This document shows positions 18,025-27,747 of a stretch of 64,000 nt of DNA, one piece after another. This stretch comes from Caldithrix abyssi DSM 13497 (GTDB lineage Bacteria; Calditrichota; Calditrichia; Calditrichales; Calditrichaceae): the NCBI RefSeq assembly GCF_001886815.1, contig NZ_CP018099.1, forward strand, positions 3,718,501-3,782,500, in the 5' to 3' direction. A program made the translations under genes and the position numbers. The notes below the pieces were generated by a model, which saw nothing but the letters and a program-made list of their open reading frames with translations, did not search any database and had not been told where the DNA came from. Position 1 is the stretch's first letter; the number at the start of each line of letters is the position of its first letter.

Positions 18025-19342
18025 AACTTTTCCGAAAGGCGGCATTCATCCGCCCCATCAAAAACATTCTGCTCAGTCTCCGATCATCTTCGGAGAAATC
18101 CCGGAAACATTGCTTATTCCGGTTAACCAGCATATTGGGCGGCCTTTAACCGTGGTCGTTAAAAAAGGAGACAGCGTAAAACGGGGCGACCTATTAGCCA
18201 AATCAACAGGATTTATCTCCTCCAATGTCCATGCTCCGGTAAACGGCAAGGTATTAAAAGTCTTCCGCTTTCCGTTGCTGGGCGGCGCCATTGGCGAGGT
18301 TATTCAAATTAAGCCCGATGAAGCCGGCAAAAATTACGCCGAAGTGCTGGCCGCTGACTCGCAGCTTACGCCGAATTTTGAAACCATCACCGCCGATGAG
18401 ATTCGCAAAAAGATTGAAGAAGCGGGCATCATTGGCATGGGCGGCGCGGGATTCCCGACGCATGTTAAACTTTCTCCGCCGCCGGAGAAGAAAATCGACG
18501 CTCTGATTATTAACGGCGCCGAGTGTGAGCCCTACATTACGGCCGATCACAGAGTGATGGTGGAAAAAGCGGCCGAAATTGTGCAGGGCATTAAAATTCT
18601 ACAAAAACTTTTTAATGACATAACCGTGTACATCGGCATTGAAGAAAACAAACCCGATGCGCTTCAGATAATGGATCAGGCGGTCGCTCAGGTAGGCGGG
18701 ATTTTTGTTGTGCCATTAAAGGCTAAATATCCGCAGGGCGGCGAAAAACAGCTCATTAAAGCCGTGCTGAATCGCGAAGTGCCGTCCAAAGGCCTGCCCA
18801 TGGATGTGGGCGTTGTGGTGCAAAACGTGGCCACCGTGCTGGCCATTCGTGATGTCTTTTACCACAATCGGCCGCTGATGGAACGGGTGGTGACCATTTC
18901 TGGCAACGTGGTTGAAAATCCGGGTAATATCTTATTACCCATTGGAACGCCGGTTTCGTACATCGTGCAAAAATTTAATATTGCAACCGATCGCGTGCGT
19001 TTGCTGATTTCAGGCGGTCCGATGATGGGACGCACCTGCCATTCTTTTGAAAGTCCGATTGGCAAAACGACCTCTGCCCTGCTCTTTTTTGACGACAGCG
19101 CTTTTGTCGAACGGGTCGAAGACCCTTGTTTGCGATGCAGTAGCTGTATCAGCGTTTGTCCGATGGGGCTGGACGTCGCCATTTACGCACAGATGATCAG
19201 GGCAAATAAAATTGAAGAATACGTTAAAGCGCACATTATGGATTGCATTGAGTGTGGAAGCTGTACCTATGTTTGCCCTGCCAATCGCAGGCTGGTACAC
19301 TGGATGAGGTTGGGGAAAAGAATCATAAAAAGAGAGAATTAA
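18011..19342 (+). CDS. rnfC: Rnf complex subunit C (NADH/FMN, Fe-S)
   Basis: A 443-residue peripheral subunit. The NADH/FMN-binding fold appears as IIGMGGAGFPTHVKLSPP and INGAECEPYITADHR, followed by PQGGEKQLIKAVL. Two 4Fe-4S motifs lie near the C-terminus (CLRCSSCISVCPMG and CIECGSCTYVCPANRR). It exchanges electrons with NAD(H). The usual N-terminal Gly-rich segment (GGIHPPHQKH) is present. It is translationally linked to rnfB by overlap, and rnfD starts 2 nt after its stop. Confidence 0.95.
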   Translation: MLQLKTFPKGGIHPPHQKHSAQSPIIFGEIPETLLIPVNQHIGRPLTVVVKKGDSVKRGDLLAKSTGFISSNVHAPVNGKVLKVFRFPLLGGAIGEVIQIKPDEAGKNYAEVLAADSQLTPNFETITADEIRKKIEEAGIIGMGGAGFPTHVKLSPPPEKKIDALIINGAECEPYITADHRVMVEKAAEIVQGIKILQKLFNDITVYIGIEENKPDALQIMDQAVAQVGGIFVVPLKAKYPQGGEKQLIKAVLNREVPSKGLPMDVGVVVQNVATVLAIRDVFYHNRPLMERVVTISGNVVENPGNILLPIGTPVSYIVQKFNIATDRVRLLISGGPMMGRTCHSFESPIGKTTSALLFFDDSAFVERVEDPCLRCSSCISVCPMGLDVAIYAQMIRANKIEEYVKAHIMDCIECGSCTYVCPANRRLVHWMRLGKRIIKREN

Positions 19343-19344
19343 CT

Positions 19345-20310
19345 GTGGAAGCTAAAAAACTGTTAATCATGGATTCCTCTCCGCTGGGAACCGTGGGCGA
19401 GTCCACGCGCAAAATCATGTATTCGGTGGCGCTTTCCCTGGTTCCGGCGCTGGCCGTTTCTGTATGGATGTTTGGCTGGGAAGCCGTTCGCGTGCTTGTT
19501 TTGACCAGCATCTTTTGCGTTGGAATGGAAGCGATTATTGCCAAGTTTTCCAGACAAAAGATCGACTACATGGATGGCAGCGCGCTGGTAACGGGTATTT
19601 TGCTGGCCATGAACGTGCCTTCTAACGCTCCCTGGTGGTTGCTGTTCATCGGCTCGCTGGTGGCCATTGTGTTAGGCAAACAAGTTTTTGGCGGGCTTGG
19701 ACAAAATATCTTTAACCCCGCTCTGGTGGCGCGCGTCTTTTTGCTGATTTCCTTTCCGTTGCAAATGACCACCTGGCCGCTGCCGCAGGTGTTCGACGGG
19801 TCAACCGGGGCCACGCCGCTGGGTATTTTAAAAACAGAAGGCGTGGGCGCCATTGCCAAATTAAACGTGGGCGACCTGGCCATGGGACACATGGGCGGTT
19901 CGCTGGGCGAAATTTCTGCGCTGGCGCTTCTGGTAGGCGCAGCCTTCCTTTTTTACAAAAAATACATAACGTGGGAAATTCCCGTGACCTTTATTGGCAC
20001 GGTATTCGTCTTTACGGGCATCTTTTACGCGATTAATCCTGCCCAGTATGCCAGTCCGGTGTTTCACATGTTCACCGGCGGTTTGTTTTTAGGCGCGTTG
20101 TACATGGCTACAGACATGGTTACTTCGCCTTTAAGCTTTAAAGGCAAGTTAATCTTTGGCTTTGGTTGCGGTTTTTTTACGGCGTTGATTCGTTTATTCG
20201 GAAGTTATCCGGAAGGCGTGTCTTTTGCCATCTTATTTATGAATGCCTTTGTACCTTTGTTAGATCGCTATTTTCCGGAGAAAAAATTTGGGATGGTGAA
20301 CAATGGATAA
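19345..20310 (+). CDS. rnfD: Rnf complex subunit D (FMN-binding membrane protein)
   Basis: A polytopic membrane subunit with GQNIFNPALVARVFLL and the covalent-FMN motif DGSTGATPLGIL, whose Thr carries flavin in characterised RnfD/NqrB proteins. I start it at the GTG at 19345, 2 nt after rnfC (VEAKKLLIMDSSPLGTVGESTRK), giving 321 residues. A longer frame begins inside rnfC at 19252 but its extra residues are unlike the family. It likely forms part of the ion-translocating path. Confidence 0.92.
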   Translation: MEAKKLLIMDSSPLGTVGESTRKIMYSVALSLVPALAVSVWMFGWEAVRVLVLTSIFCVGMEAIIAKFSRQKIDYMDGSALVTGILLAMNVPSNAPWWLLFIGSLVAIVLGKQVFGGLGQNIFNPALVARVFLLISFPLQMTTWPLPQVFDGSTGATPLGILKTEGVGAIAKLNVGDLAMGHMGGSLGEISALALLVGAAFLFYKKYITWEIPVTFIGTVFVFTGIFYAINPAQYASPVFHMFTGGLFLGALYMATDMVTSPLSFKGKLIFGFGCGFFTALIRLFGSYPEGVSFAILFMNAFVPLLDRYFPEKKFGMVNNG

Positions 20311-20887
20311 ACAGGAAAGCGGATTTAAAATCATCAGTGTGCTGGTGCTGATCGCCTTTTTTGCGGCAGCCCTGCTGGCTTATGTGAACAAGATTACGCG
20401 CGAGCCCATTGCCCGCAACATGAAAGAGGAAACGCGGCACGCCGTGCGAATTGTGCTTAACAGTTTGGGCCATATAGAATACCCGGACGATCCCCTGGCT
20501 AAAAACTTAAGCTCGTTTCAGGCTAAATATTTCCCTGCCAGGGATTCCACCGGTAAAGTTATCGGCTACGCCGTCATCGTAAATGCCCCCAATGGTTTCA
20601 GCGGTGATTTTGAAATGATGATCGGCATCGATTCCACCGGCAAAGTTCTGGACACGTACGTGCTCAATCACAAAGAGACGCCGGGGCTTGGCGACAACAT
20701 GAAAAAAGAAGACTTCAGGAAACAATTCCGCGGTCGGACATTGGATAATACCAAATGGGCTGTTAAAAAAGACGGCGGCGATATTGACGCCTTGACGGCC
20801 GCAACCATTACCTCGCGGGCTTTTACATCCGGCGTAAAACGGGCTTTAATGGTGTTTCAGGCGCTTAAAGAGGAAAAAGAAAAATGA
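20303..20887 (+). CDS. rnfG: Rnf complex subunit G (FMN-binding)
   Basis: A 194-residue subunit with one N-terminal TM helix (IISVLVLIAFFAAALLAYV) and an external FMN-binding domain. KETPGLGDNM and DALTAATITSRAF match the family; the Thr in ATITS is the usual covalent FMN-phosphate attachment site. It overlaps rnfD by 8 nt and rnfE by 4 nt, as expected for one transcript. Confidence 0.93.
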   Translation: MDKQESGFKIISVLVLIAFFAAALLAYVNKITREPIARNMKEETRHAVRIVLNSLGHIEYPDDPLAKNLSSFQAKYFPARDSTGKVIGYAVIVNAPNGFSGDFEMMIGIDSTGKVLDTYVLNHKETPGLGDNMKKEDFRKQFRGRTLDNTKWAVKKDGGDIDALTAATITSRAFTSGVKRALMVFQALKEEKEK

Positions 20888-21486
20888 ACATCAAAGAAAA
20901 ATTCATCAAATCGTTTTTCGTAGAAAATCCGGTTACCGTATTATTGTTAGGGCTTTGCCCCACCCTGGCCACCACAACTTCTGCTGAAAATGGCATTGGA
21001 ATGGGGCTGGCTACCACCTTTGTGCTCATCTGTTCCAATGTGGTGATCTCCATGCTGCGCAATATTATTCCTAACCGCGTGCGCATTCCGGCGTACATTG
21101 TGGTTATTGCCACCTTTGTGACCATTGTGGATATGAGCATGCAGGCAACGGTTTACAATCTGCACAAAACCTTAGGACTGTTCATTCCTTTAATTGTGGT
21201 TAACTGTATCATCCTGGGACGGGCGGAAGCCTTTGCCTCTAAAAATTCGATTGGCCATTCTTTTCTCGATGGTCTGTTCATGGGGCTGGGCTTTACCTTT
21301 GCGCTGTTTATTCTGGGCAGCGTACGCGAAATATTAGGTTCTGGCGCCTGGCTGGGCATGCAGTTGATTCCCGAAAGCTGGAGTACCATTCTGGTGTTTG
21401 TGCTGGCTCCCGGCGCATTTCTTTCACTGGGATTCATTTTAGTGGCCATGAACAAGGTTTCCCGCTTGCTGGAAGGGGGTAAATGA
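20884..21486 (+). CDS. rnfE: Rnf complex subunit E
   Basis: A 200-residue integral membrane subunit of the NqrD/RnfE family. It starts at the family-typical FFVENPVTVLLLGLCPTLATTT and has VNCIILGRAEAFAS. It forms a pseudo-symmetric pair with RnfA in the membrane. It starts within the rnfG stop (AAATGA) and ends overlapping rnfA. Confidence 0.93.
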   Translation: MNIKEKFIKSFFVENPVTVLLLGLCPTLATTTSAENGIGMGLATTFVLICSNVVISMLRNIIPNRVRIPAYIVVIATFVTIVDMSMQATVYNLHKTLGLFIPLIVVNCIILGRAEAFASKNSIGHSFLDGLFMGLGFTFALFILGSVREILGSGAWLGMQLIPESWSTILVFVLAPGAFLSLGFILVAMNKVSRLLEGGK

Positions 21487-22064
21487 TGGCAGAAATGGCA
21501 TTGATCATCGTTAGCGCAGTTTTCGTCAACAATGTTATTTTTTCTCGGTTTTTAGGCCTTTGCCCGTACTTTGGCGTATCAAAAAAATTGGATACGGCGG
21601 TGGGCATGTCCATGGCCGTGATTTTTGTTTTAACCCTGGCCGGAGCCATCACCTACATTATTCAAACTTATGTGCTGGAGCCGCTGCACATCGGCTACCT
21701 GCAAACCATCGCCTTTATTCTGGTTATCGCTTCGCTGGTTCAGCTGGTGGAAATCGTTATGAAAAAAATAGCGCCGGCGCTTTACCGGGCGCTGGGTATT
21801 TTTTTGCCCTTAATTACCACCAACTGCGCCATTCTTGGCGTTTCCATTCTGGCCGTGCAAAGTAAGTTTGATCTGATCAGAACAATTATCTTCTCTTTTG
21901 GTTCGGCGCTGGGCTTTGGATTGGCGCTGGTTATTTTTTCCAGCGTACGCGAGGCGCTGGAAACGCGCGACATCCCAAAAGCTTTCCAGGGCGCGCCCAT
22001 TTCCATGATTGTCGCTGGCATCCTGGCCATGGCTTTTATGGGCTTTACCGGAATGGTGAAATAA
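21483..22064 (+). CDS. rnfA: Rnf complex subunit A
   Basis: A 193-residue integral membrane subunit of the NqrE/RnfA family: NNVIFSRFLGLCPYFGVSKK at the N-terminus and LPLITTNCAILGVSI in the middle, with six hydrophobic segments. It completes the set B-C-D-G-E-A. A terminator lies about 40 nt beyond the stop, so the transcript probably ends here. Confidence 0.93.
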   Translation: MMAEMALIIVSAVFVNNVIFSRFLGLCPYFGVSKKLDTAVGMSMAVIFVLTLAGAITYIIQTYVLEPLHIGYLQTIAFILVIASLVQLVEIVMKKIAPALYRALGIFLPLITTNCAILGVSILAVQSKFDLIRTIIFSFGSALGFGLALVIFSSVREALETRDIPKAFQGAPISMIVAGILAMAFMGFTGMVK

Positions 22065-22105
22065 AGAAAGTATTTTTTGGTGCTCCTCCTAAAATACATG
22101 ACCAG

Positions 22106-22140
22106 CCCACCTGCTAACGCGGGTGGGTTTTTTGTTTTTT
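22106..22140 (+). terminator. Rho-independent terminator of the rnf operon
   Basis: CCCACC (22106-22111) pairs with GGTGGG (22122-22127) across a short loop and is followed by TTTTTTGTTTTTT. Confidence 0.8.
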
Positions 22141-23410
22141 AACCGTTAAACTATGAGTTCAGTATAAAAACCACGAATTTCACGAATGGACACGAATATA
22201 TTTTATGTAATTTAAATAAAAACAATAGGCCAATTTAAATGAATTTGGATAACAATACCTTTTTAGAGTGGACTCAACTATCTTTATGCCAAACGACATC
22301 AAACGCTGGATTGCCTCATTTTTTAACCTGCAAAATAATTGTGATGCTATGGGTAGTGGTTAAATAGAAATTTACCAATACGCAAATATTGAACATCATC
22401 GGAGAAAAATTTCCAACGGACAGGGCTTCCCCTTTTCCCAGAGCTTTTATCCCTGGAAAGCGGGTGACAGGCAATTGAAATTATTTTTAATTTCATATAT
22501 TCTTTGCGCCCTTTGTGCTTCTCTCTGTGCTCTGTGGTTGCTTAAATTCCTGCGGGAATGTTGTTGTTTGTGGATGTGCTGCCCTGGGAGTTCGAAGGTG
22601 GTTTTTGAACCTTGATTAAAAGGATTACAGGATTGCCTTGATTTTATGCACTATATGCGACTTTATTCTGCAAATTTAATGAAAAAGTTAAAAAGCAAAA
22701 AAAGCAAATCATGGTAATCCAAAAATCAAGAAAATCCTGGTTCAAAATTTATTTTTTCACCGGCCGGTCATTTCGAATTCCCATCTGGCTGGATACGAAA
22801 ATTATTGTGCTGTTTTAAAAACTCATCCCCCAGCCCTTTCTCTTTAAAAAAGAGAAGGGGCGTCGATTTTGCCGGCATGATGAGTTTTTTACTTACATGT
22901 TGAATAATTATTTTTATTTTTTCTTTGCGTACTTTGTGACTTCTTTGTGCTCTTTGCGGTTAGTTTTGGTTGCGGCTTTGCTGCCTTAGCTTGCGTCTTA
23001 AATGTTAAATAATTTTCTGCGATTATTGGCGTAATCTGCCAGAAAATTACTTTGCGCGCGTTGCGGTTTTGCTACCCTGGAAGTTTGGAGGTAGTTTTTG
23101 AATTATGATTAAAAGGATTACAGGATTGCCTCGATTTTATGCACTCTTTGCGACTTTATTCTGCAAATTTAATGAAAAAGTTAAAAAGCAAATCATGGTA
23201 ATCCAAAAATCAAGAAAATCCTGGTTCAAAATTTATTTTTTCACCGGCCGGTCATTCCCCATTCCCGCCCCGGGGAAGATAAACCATATCCCCCAATAAA
23301 AGCAATCTATCTTTTAAAGTATTAATTTTTAGGCCCGGCACAAACTGAAAACATGAAATTTAAATTTTTTCAAAAAAAAAAATTTGCAAAAAGCTCATTT
23401 TTTTGTAACT
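22141..23410. repeat. 1.27-kb gene-free region made largely of repeats (A copies and direct repeat B)
   Basis: The stretch 22363-22585 is a copy of repeat A, and 22897-22990 is a diverged copy. The stretches 22579-22772 and 23070-23256 are two near-identical direct copies of another repeat (B). Each B copy has outer inverted ends TTTTGAACC/GGTTCAAAA (the second copy is slightly decayed) and inner imperfect inverted repeats around AAGGATTACAGGATT and TGGTAATCC. The stretch 22800-22870 has the CTCATCCCCCAGCC block that recurs at 29067-29080. A 64-codon frame inside the second B copy lacks coding character. Confidence 0.75.
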
Positions 23411-23439
23411 TTGACTGACTGGTCAGTATCAAATTATGA
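23411..23439 (+). promoter_or_regulatory. Putative promoter and TetR operator
   Basis: TTGACT (23411-23416) and TTATGA (23434-23439) are spaced by 17 nt, like -35 and -10 boxes. The inverted repeat ACTGAC-TG-GTCAGT (23414-23427) overlaps the -35 box and spacer. Its place 34-59 nt before the TetR gene suggests that the regulator represses its own operon here. Confidence 0.6.
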
Positions 23440-23472
23440 AACTGAAGAGTTTTACAAAAAAAGGAACGAATC

Positions 23473-24066
23473 ATGATCGGAGAATTGACGCCTTTACAAA
23501 AGGAACGACAGGATAAAATTTTGCAGGCCGCGGCCCGCTATTTTGCCCGCGTCCATTTTCATGAGGCTGACATGGATTCCATCGCCCGCGATGCCGGCGT
23601 GGGTAAGGGCACGCTTTATCGTTATTTTAAAAACAAAGAAGACCTTTACCTAAAAACCATTCAATACTTAAGCGTTCAGGCCTTTGAACATCTGCACGAA
23701 AAGGCCGGACAAGCTTCATCCTTTAAGGACTATCTGGAGACCATCATCGACACGGCCATTGACTATTTTGTGCAGCATCCCGACACCTTTTCCATGGTGC
23801 TGATGTCCAATCTGGCGCGCATTCCCGCCGTATTGCAAGCCATGGAACAGGCGACCGGAAAGTATTTCCACAGCTTTAAAAATCACATGGAACAAGCCAT
23901 TGCCAGCAATGAAATTTTGCCGCTGGATGCAAAAATCGTTTACAGTACGCTGTTTGCGATGATCATCAATGCGGTGCATTCCATTCTGCTGCGTCGGAGC
24001 GGCGATGCGGAAACTTTTAAACAAACCATCAAAACCATTCTGTTACAGGGACTAATAAAGGAATGA
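23473..24066 (+). CDS. TetR/AcrR-family transcriptional regulator
   Basis: A 197-residue regulator. The N-terminal helix-turn-helix reads RQDKILQAAARYFARVHFHE...IARDAGVGKGTLYRYFKNKEDLY, followed by an all-helical ligand/dimer domain. It is the first gene of an efflux operon; its stop is 8 nt before the TolC-type start. It probably represses the operon through the palindrome at 23414-23427 until a toxic ligand binds. Confidence 0.92.
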   Translation: MIGELTPLQKERQDKILQAAARYFARVHFHEADMDSIARDAGVGKGTLYRYFKNKEDLYLKTIQYLSVQAFEHLHEKAGQASSFKDYLETIIDTAIDYFVQHPDTFSMVLMSNLARIPAVLQAMEQATGKYFHSFKNHMEQAIASNEILPLDAKIVYSTLFAMIINAVHSILLRRSGDAETFKQTIKTILLQGLIKE

Positions 24067-24074
24067 GGTGTGCC

Positions 24075-25532
24075 ATGAAACGGAACTATTTGTCTTACGT
24101 CATACTGTTTTTGCTTTTCGCAGGAATACATTTGGGTCAGGCGCAGACGCTGACCCTGGACGAAGCGATCGATCGGGCTTTAAAAAACAATGAGCTCATC
24201 AAACGTCAGGAAGAACGACTCATCCAAAAAGAACATGCCAATCTGGAAGCCTGGGGAAATTTTTTACCACAGGTCAAAGTAGAAGCCGGCTACACTCACC
24301 TGAACAAGCCATTGGAAATCGATTTAAACTTTTTGCGCGAGGGCCTTTTACAACTTCAAACCAGCGATCAGGTAAAAATGGCCAATTTGCAAAGCCTGAT
24401 CTTAAACGGTCGGCCGTTAACCGACGCTGAACTGGCTCGGGTTCAGCAGCAGGCCTACCTTGCTCTGGATGCGGCTCTACCGCCTTTTGCCCTGGCATTC
24501 AAAGATCAGGATTACAAAAGCGCAACCTTATTGGGCGTCCAGCCTCTTTTTTTAGGCGGAAAGCTGATTGCCGCTAAAAAATTTGCTTCGTCTGAATTGC
24601 AGGCCAGCAAACAGGAACTTTACAAAACCAGAAACGACGTCATCCAGCAGGTCGTAAAAAACTACCTGGCCGTCGTTTTAATGAACGAAGTGGTCAAGAC
24701 GCGCCAGAATGTTTTACAGGCTATGTTGCGCCATCAAACCCAGGCCCAAAAATTGTTTGCTCAGGGATTGATTTCCAAAAGCGACGTACTGCGCGCACGG
24801 GTTGCCGTGGCCGAGGCCAGACGAAACCTATTTGATGATCAAAATAACCTGGAACTGGCCGAAATTGCCCTGCGGCACAGTCTTGCCCTGGATGACCAAA
24901 CGCCCATCGTGATTAACGACTCGCTGGTTTACAAAGCATTGAACGATTCGCTGGAAACGTTTTTACGGCTGGCCAGAGAAGGTCAACCTGTTTTAAAACT
25001 GCTCTCTTTTAAAGAACAGTCTGCCGCGCAAAAATTTGCAGCAGAACGCGCCGAGTTTTTGCCGCAGGTGGCCGCTTTTGGTAAATACGAAATGTATCCC
25101 GAATACCTTTCCATTCTCGAACCGCGCTGGGCTGTTGGATTTCGCTTACAGATTAACCTCTTCAATGGTTTTAAAGACTACAACAAGCTGCAGGAGGCCA
25201 GACATCTGAAAAAAGAAGTTCATCTTTTAAAAACACATACGCAGCGACAAATCGATTTATGGGTGCAAAAGGCCTACCGCCAGATGCGTAATGCGGAAAC
25301 GCGCTATCTGCAACTGGCTTCAGACATTGCGCTGGCGCGTGAAAATCTTCGTTCGCAGCAAAAACGTTTCGAGGCGGGGCTGGGCACTTCGCTGGATGTA
25401 ATCGACGCCAATTTGATCCTGGAAAAAGAACAAATTGCCCGCCACCAATCGCTATTTGATTACTACCAGTCCATGGTTGAACTCTTTGCCGCCGCTGGAA
25501 ATCCGGCAAAAATCAAGGAAATCTGGAAATAA
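24075..25532 (+). CDS. TolC-family outer-membrane efflux protein
   Basis: About 485 residues with a signal peptide (YVILFLLFAGIHLGQAQ) and the TolC/OEP architecture: two copies of a long coiled-coil plus beta-strand unit (LTLDEAIDRALKNNELIKRQ at the start, ENLRSQQKRFEAGLGTSLDVIDA near the end). I prefer the ATG at 24075 because GAGGTG lies just upstream. It forms the outer-membrane channel for the HlyD adaptor and the two permeases that follow. Confidence 0.9.
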   Translation: MKRNYLSYVILFLLFAGIHLGQAQTLTLDEAIDRALKNNELIKRQEERLIQKEHANLEAWGNFLPQVKVEAGYTHLNKPLEIDLNFLREGLLQLQTSDQVKMANLQSLILNGRPLTDAELARVQQQAYLALDAALPPFALAFKDQDYKSATLLGVQPLFLGGKLIAAKKFASSELQASKQELYKTRNDVIQQVVKNYLAVVLMNEVVKTRQNVLQAMLRHQTQAQKLFAQGLISKSDVLRARVAVAEARRNLFDDQNNLELAEIALRHSLALDDQTPIVINDSLVYKALNDSLETFLRLAREGQPVLKLLSFKEQSAAQKFAAERAEFLPQVAAFGKYEMYPEYLSILEPRWAVGFRLQINLFNGFKDYNKLQEARHLKKEVHLLKTHTQRQIDLWVQKAYRQMRNAETRYLQLASDIALARENLRSQQKRFEAGLGTSLDVIDANLILEKEQIARHQSLFDYYQSMVELFAAAGNPAKIKEIWK

Positions 25533-25547
25533 TGGAGGAATCGAATC

Positions 25548-26537
25548 ATGAAAAACTTAAAGGATAAATTACTGTGGTTTGTGCCGTTGACCATTATTGT
25601 GGTTGCGCTGCTGTTTATTTTAATCAATACCTTTGCCCATCACGAGGTCATCGTTACGGGCATGGTAGAGACCAAAGAGATTGACGTTGCTTCCAAAATT
25701 CCAGGACGAATCGACTCATTGCTGGTGCGGGAAGGAGAGCAGGTTAAAAAAGGACAGCTGCTGGCCACCCTGCAGAGCAAGGAAATAGACGCCAAAGTAT
25801 TGCAGGCTAAATCGGTAATGGAAGCGGCCCGCGCCCAATACGAAATGGCGCTTAATGGGGCGCGTCCCGAAGAAAAAGAGGCCGTGCAAAAACTGTATTT
25901 ACAGGCCAAACATCAGTTCGAGTTTGCCCGCAAAACCTATCAACGCATGCAAAAGGTTTACAAAGACAGCGTGGTCGCCCAGCAAACCATGGACGAAATC
26001 GAGTTCAAATACAGGGCGGCCAAAGAACAGATGGAAGCCGCTCAGGCCAAATATCAAATGGTGCTTAAGGGAGCGCGCCAGGAGCAGATTAAAGCCGCAG
26101 AGGCGCTTTTTCATCAGGCAGAAGGCGCCTATCGTGAAGCGCTGGCCTACAAAGAGGAAACCCGTTTGTACAGTCCCATTGACGGGCAGGTGCAAACTTT
26201 AGTGGCAGACGCCGGCGAAATCATTGCCGCCGGCTACCCGATTGTGACCTTAATCGATCCTGCGGATAGTTGGGCGGTCTTTCATCTGCGTGAGGACCAA
26301 CTTGCCGGGATAAAAGAGGGACAAATTGTAAAAGGCTTTGTACCGGCCTTAAAAAAAGAGTTAGAATTTAAGATTACCTATCTGGCCGACATGGGCGACT
26401 ATGCCACCTGGCGAGCAACCAATCAAAAAGGCGATTTTGATTTAAAAACCTTTGAAGTGCACGCCCGGCCGGTTAAGGCCGTGGATGGACTGCGTGCAGG
26501 AATGACGGTGCAATTCAAAATTGACGAGATTAATTGA
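25548..26537 (+). CDS. HlyD/EmrA-family periplasmic adaptor protein
   Basis: A 329-residue membrane fusion protein: an N-terminal TM helix (LLWFVPLTIIVVALLFILINTF), a split lipoyl/biotinyl-like domain (VASKIPGRIDSLLVREGEQVKKGQLLA and LYSPIDGQVQTLVADAGE) around a long helical hairpin, then beta-barrel segments. It bridges the inner-membrane permeases and the TolC-type channel. GGAGG precedes the ATG. Confidence 0.92.
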   Translation: MKNLKDKLLWFVPLTIIVVALLFILINTFAHHEVIVTGMVETKEIDVASKIPGRIDSLLVREGEQVKKGQLLATLQSKEIDAKVLQAKSVMEAARAQYEMALNGARPEEKEAVQKLYLQAKHQFEFARKTYQRMQKVYKDSVVAQQTMDEIEFKYRAAKEQMEAAQAKYQMVLKGARQEQIKAAEALFHQAEGAYREALAYKEETRLYSPIDGQVQTLVADAGEIIAAGYPIVTLIDPADSWAVFHLREDQLAGIKEGQIVKGFVPALKKELEFKITYLADMGDYATWRATNQKGDFDLKTFEVHARPVKAVDGLRAGMTVQFKIDEIN

Positions 26538-26553
26538 GCATCTGGAGGAGGCC

Positions 26554-27747
26554 ATGTCATTTACCATCATAAAAGCAATCATGCGGCGCGAATGGCAGAG
26601 GATCAAATCCAGAAAAACACTCTGGGCTTTGATTCTGGTCATGCCTTTCGTTGTCTTTTTCAGTCTGGCGCCCATTTACGAACGTCAGGCTGTAAGAGAG
26701 TTGCCGCTGGGCGTAATAGATCACGACCGCTCCACCCTGTCGCGCATCATTGTGCGCAGTCTGGAAAGCAGCCCGACCTTTGCGCTGTATGGTTACTATG
26801 ACGACTTACAAACAGTGGAAAAAGATTTTAAAAAGGGGAAACTACAGGCCGCTATTGTCATTCCTGAAAATCTGGAGAAAGATCTTAAATCGGGCAAAAG
26901 CGCCCATGTCGTCTTTCTCAAAAATTCCGCTAATATTATTGTGGGCAATGTGGCCTACAAGGCTGCCATGACCACGCTACAAACGCTTTCGATTGGAATG
27001 GAGATGAGAAAGTTTCAGGCTGGCGGCGCCAGTTCCGCTCAGGCGCTGGAAAGAGCGCACCCCATTGCCATTGAAACCCTGCCCCTGTACAACCCCTTTT
27101 ACAATTATGAAACCTATTTAGTTGGCGGATTGTTGCCCATCATGCTTCAAATGGTGGTGTTAATCGCCTCGGTACTGGTTTTTAGCTCCGAACTTAAAGA
27201 AGGCACCGTGCGGGAGCTGTGGCGCATATCTAAGGGAAACATGCTGAACATCGTCGTCGGAAAATCGCTGCCCCATTTATTTTTACATTTAAGCAATGTG
27301 TTTCTGCTGACAGGCATTGTTTTCACGATTTTTCAGATTCCCGTCCAGGGTTCTCTTTTTCTGCTTCTCGCTTACCTTTTTCTGTTTGTGGTGTCCGTTT
27401 TTTTTGTAGGCATGTTTATTTCCTGTCTCTTTCGCAATAACGTGCTGGCAACCGAAGCGGCCATCTTCATCAGCACGCCGGCGTTCATTTTTACAGGCTA
27501 CACCTTTCCGCTGGAAGCGATGCCCTGGCTGCACCGCTTTTACGCCAGCTTGCTGCCCTCTACTCATTTTATGACCGGCTATCTCAAAATTTTTAGCATG
27601 GGCGAGGGCTGGCACGGCGTTTTACCGGAAGCAAGCGCTCTTTTTCTTTTTCTGCTTATTGGATTTGGCGGCACCTTACTGTTGATGTTTTTCCGGAAAA
27701 AGCAGATGACAGCAACGGGAATGAAAAAATTGGAGGCCACGCCATGA
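26554..27747 (+). CDS. ABC-2-type transporter permease
   Basis: About 397 residues with the YhhJ/YbhR-type layout: a TM helix after the N-terminus (LWALILVMPFVVFFSLAPI), a large external domain, then five to six hydrophobic helices and the LPSTHFMTGY segment. The start is placed at the ATG at 26554, preceded by GGAGGAGG. It overlaps the next permease gene by 4 nt (ATGA), so the two probably form a heterodimer. No nucleotide-binding subunit is encoded beside it. Confidence 0.88.
   Translation: MSFTIIKAIMRREWQRIKSRKTLWALILVMPFVVFFSLAPIYERQAVRELPLGVIDHDRSTLSRIIVRSLESSPTFALYGYYDDLQTVEKDFKKGKLQAAIVIPENLEKDLKSGKSAHVVFLKNSANIIVGNVAYKAAMTTLQTLSIGMEMRKFQAGGASSAQALERAHPIAIETLPLYNPFYNYETYLVGGLLPIMLQMVVLIASVLVFSSELKEGTVRELWRISKGNMLNIVVGKSLPHLFLHLSNVFLLTGIVFTIFQIPVQGSLFLLLAYLFLFVVSVFFVGMFISCLFRNNVLATEAAIFISTPAFIFTGYTFPLEAMPWLHRFYASLLPSTHFMTGYLKIFSMGEGWHGVLPEASALFLFLLIGFGGTLLLMFFRKKQMTATGMKKLEATP

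Noticed and set aside
23105-23299. 64-codon frame upstream of the TetR gene
   Set aside because: Lies entirely inside the second copy of repeat B; the first copy does not keep the same frame.
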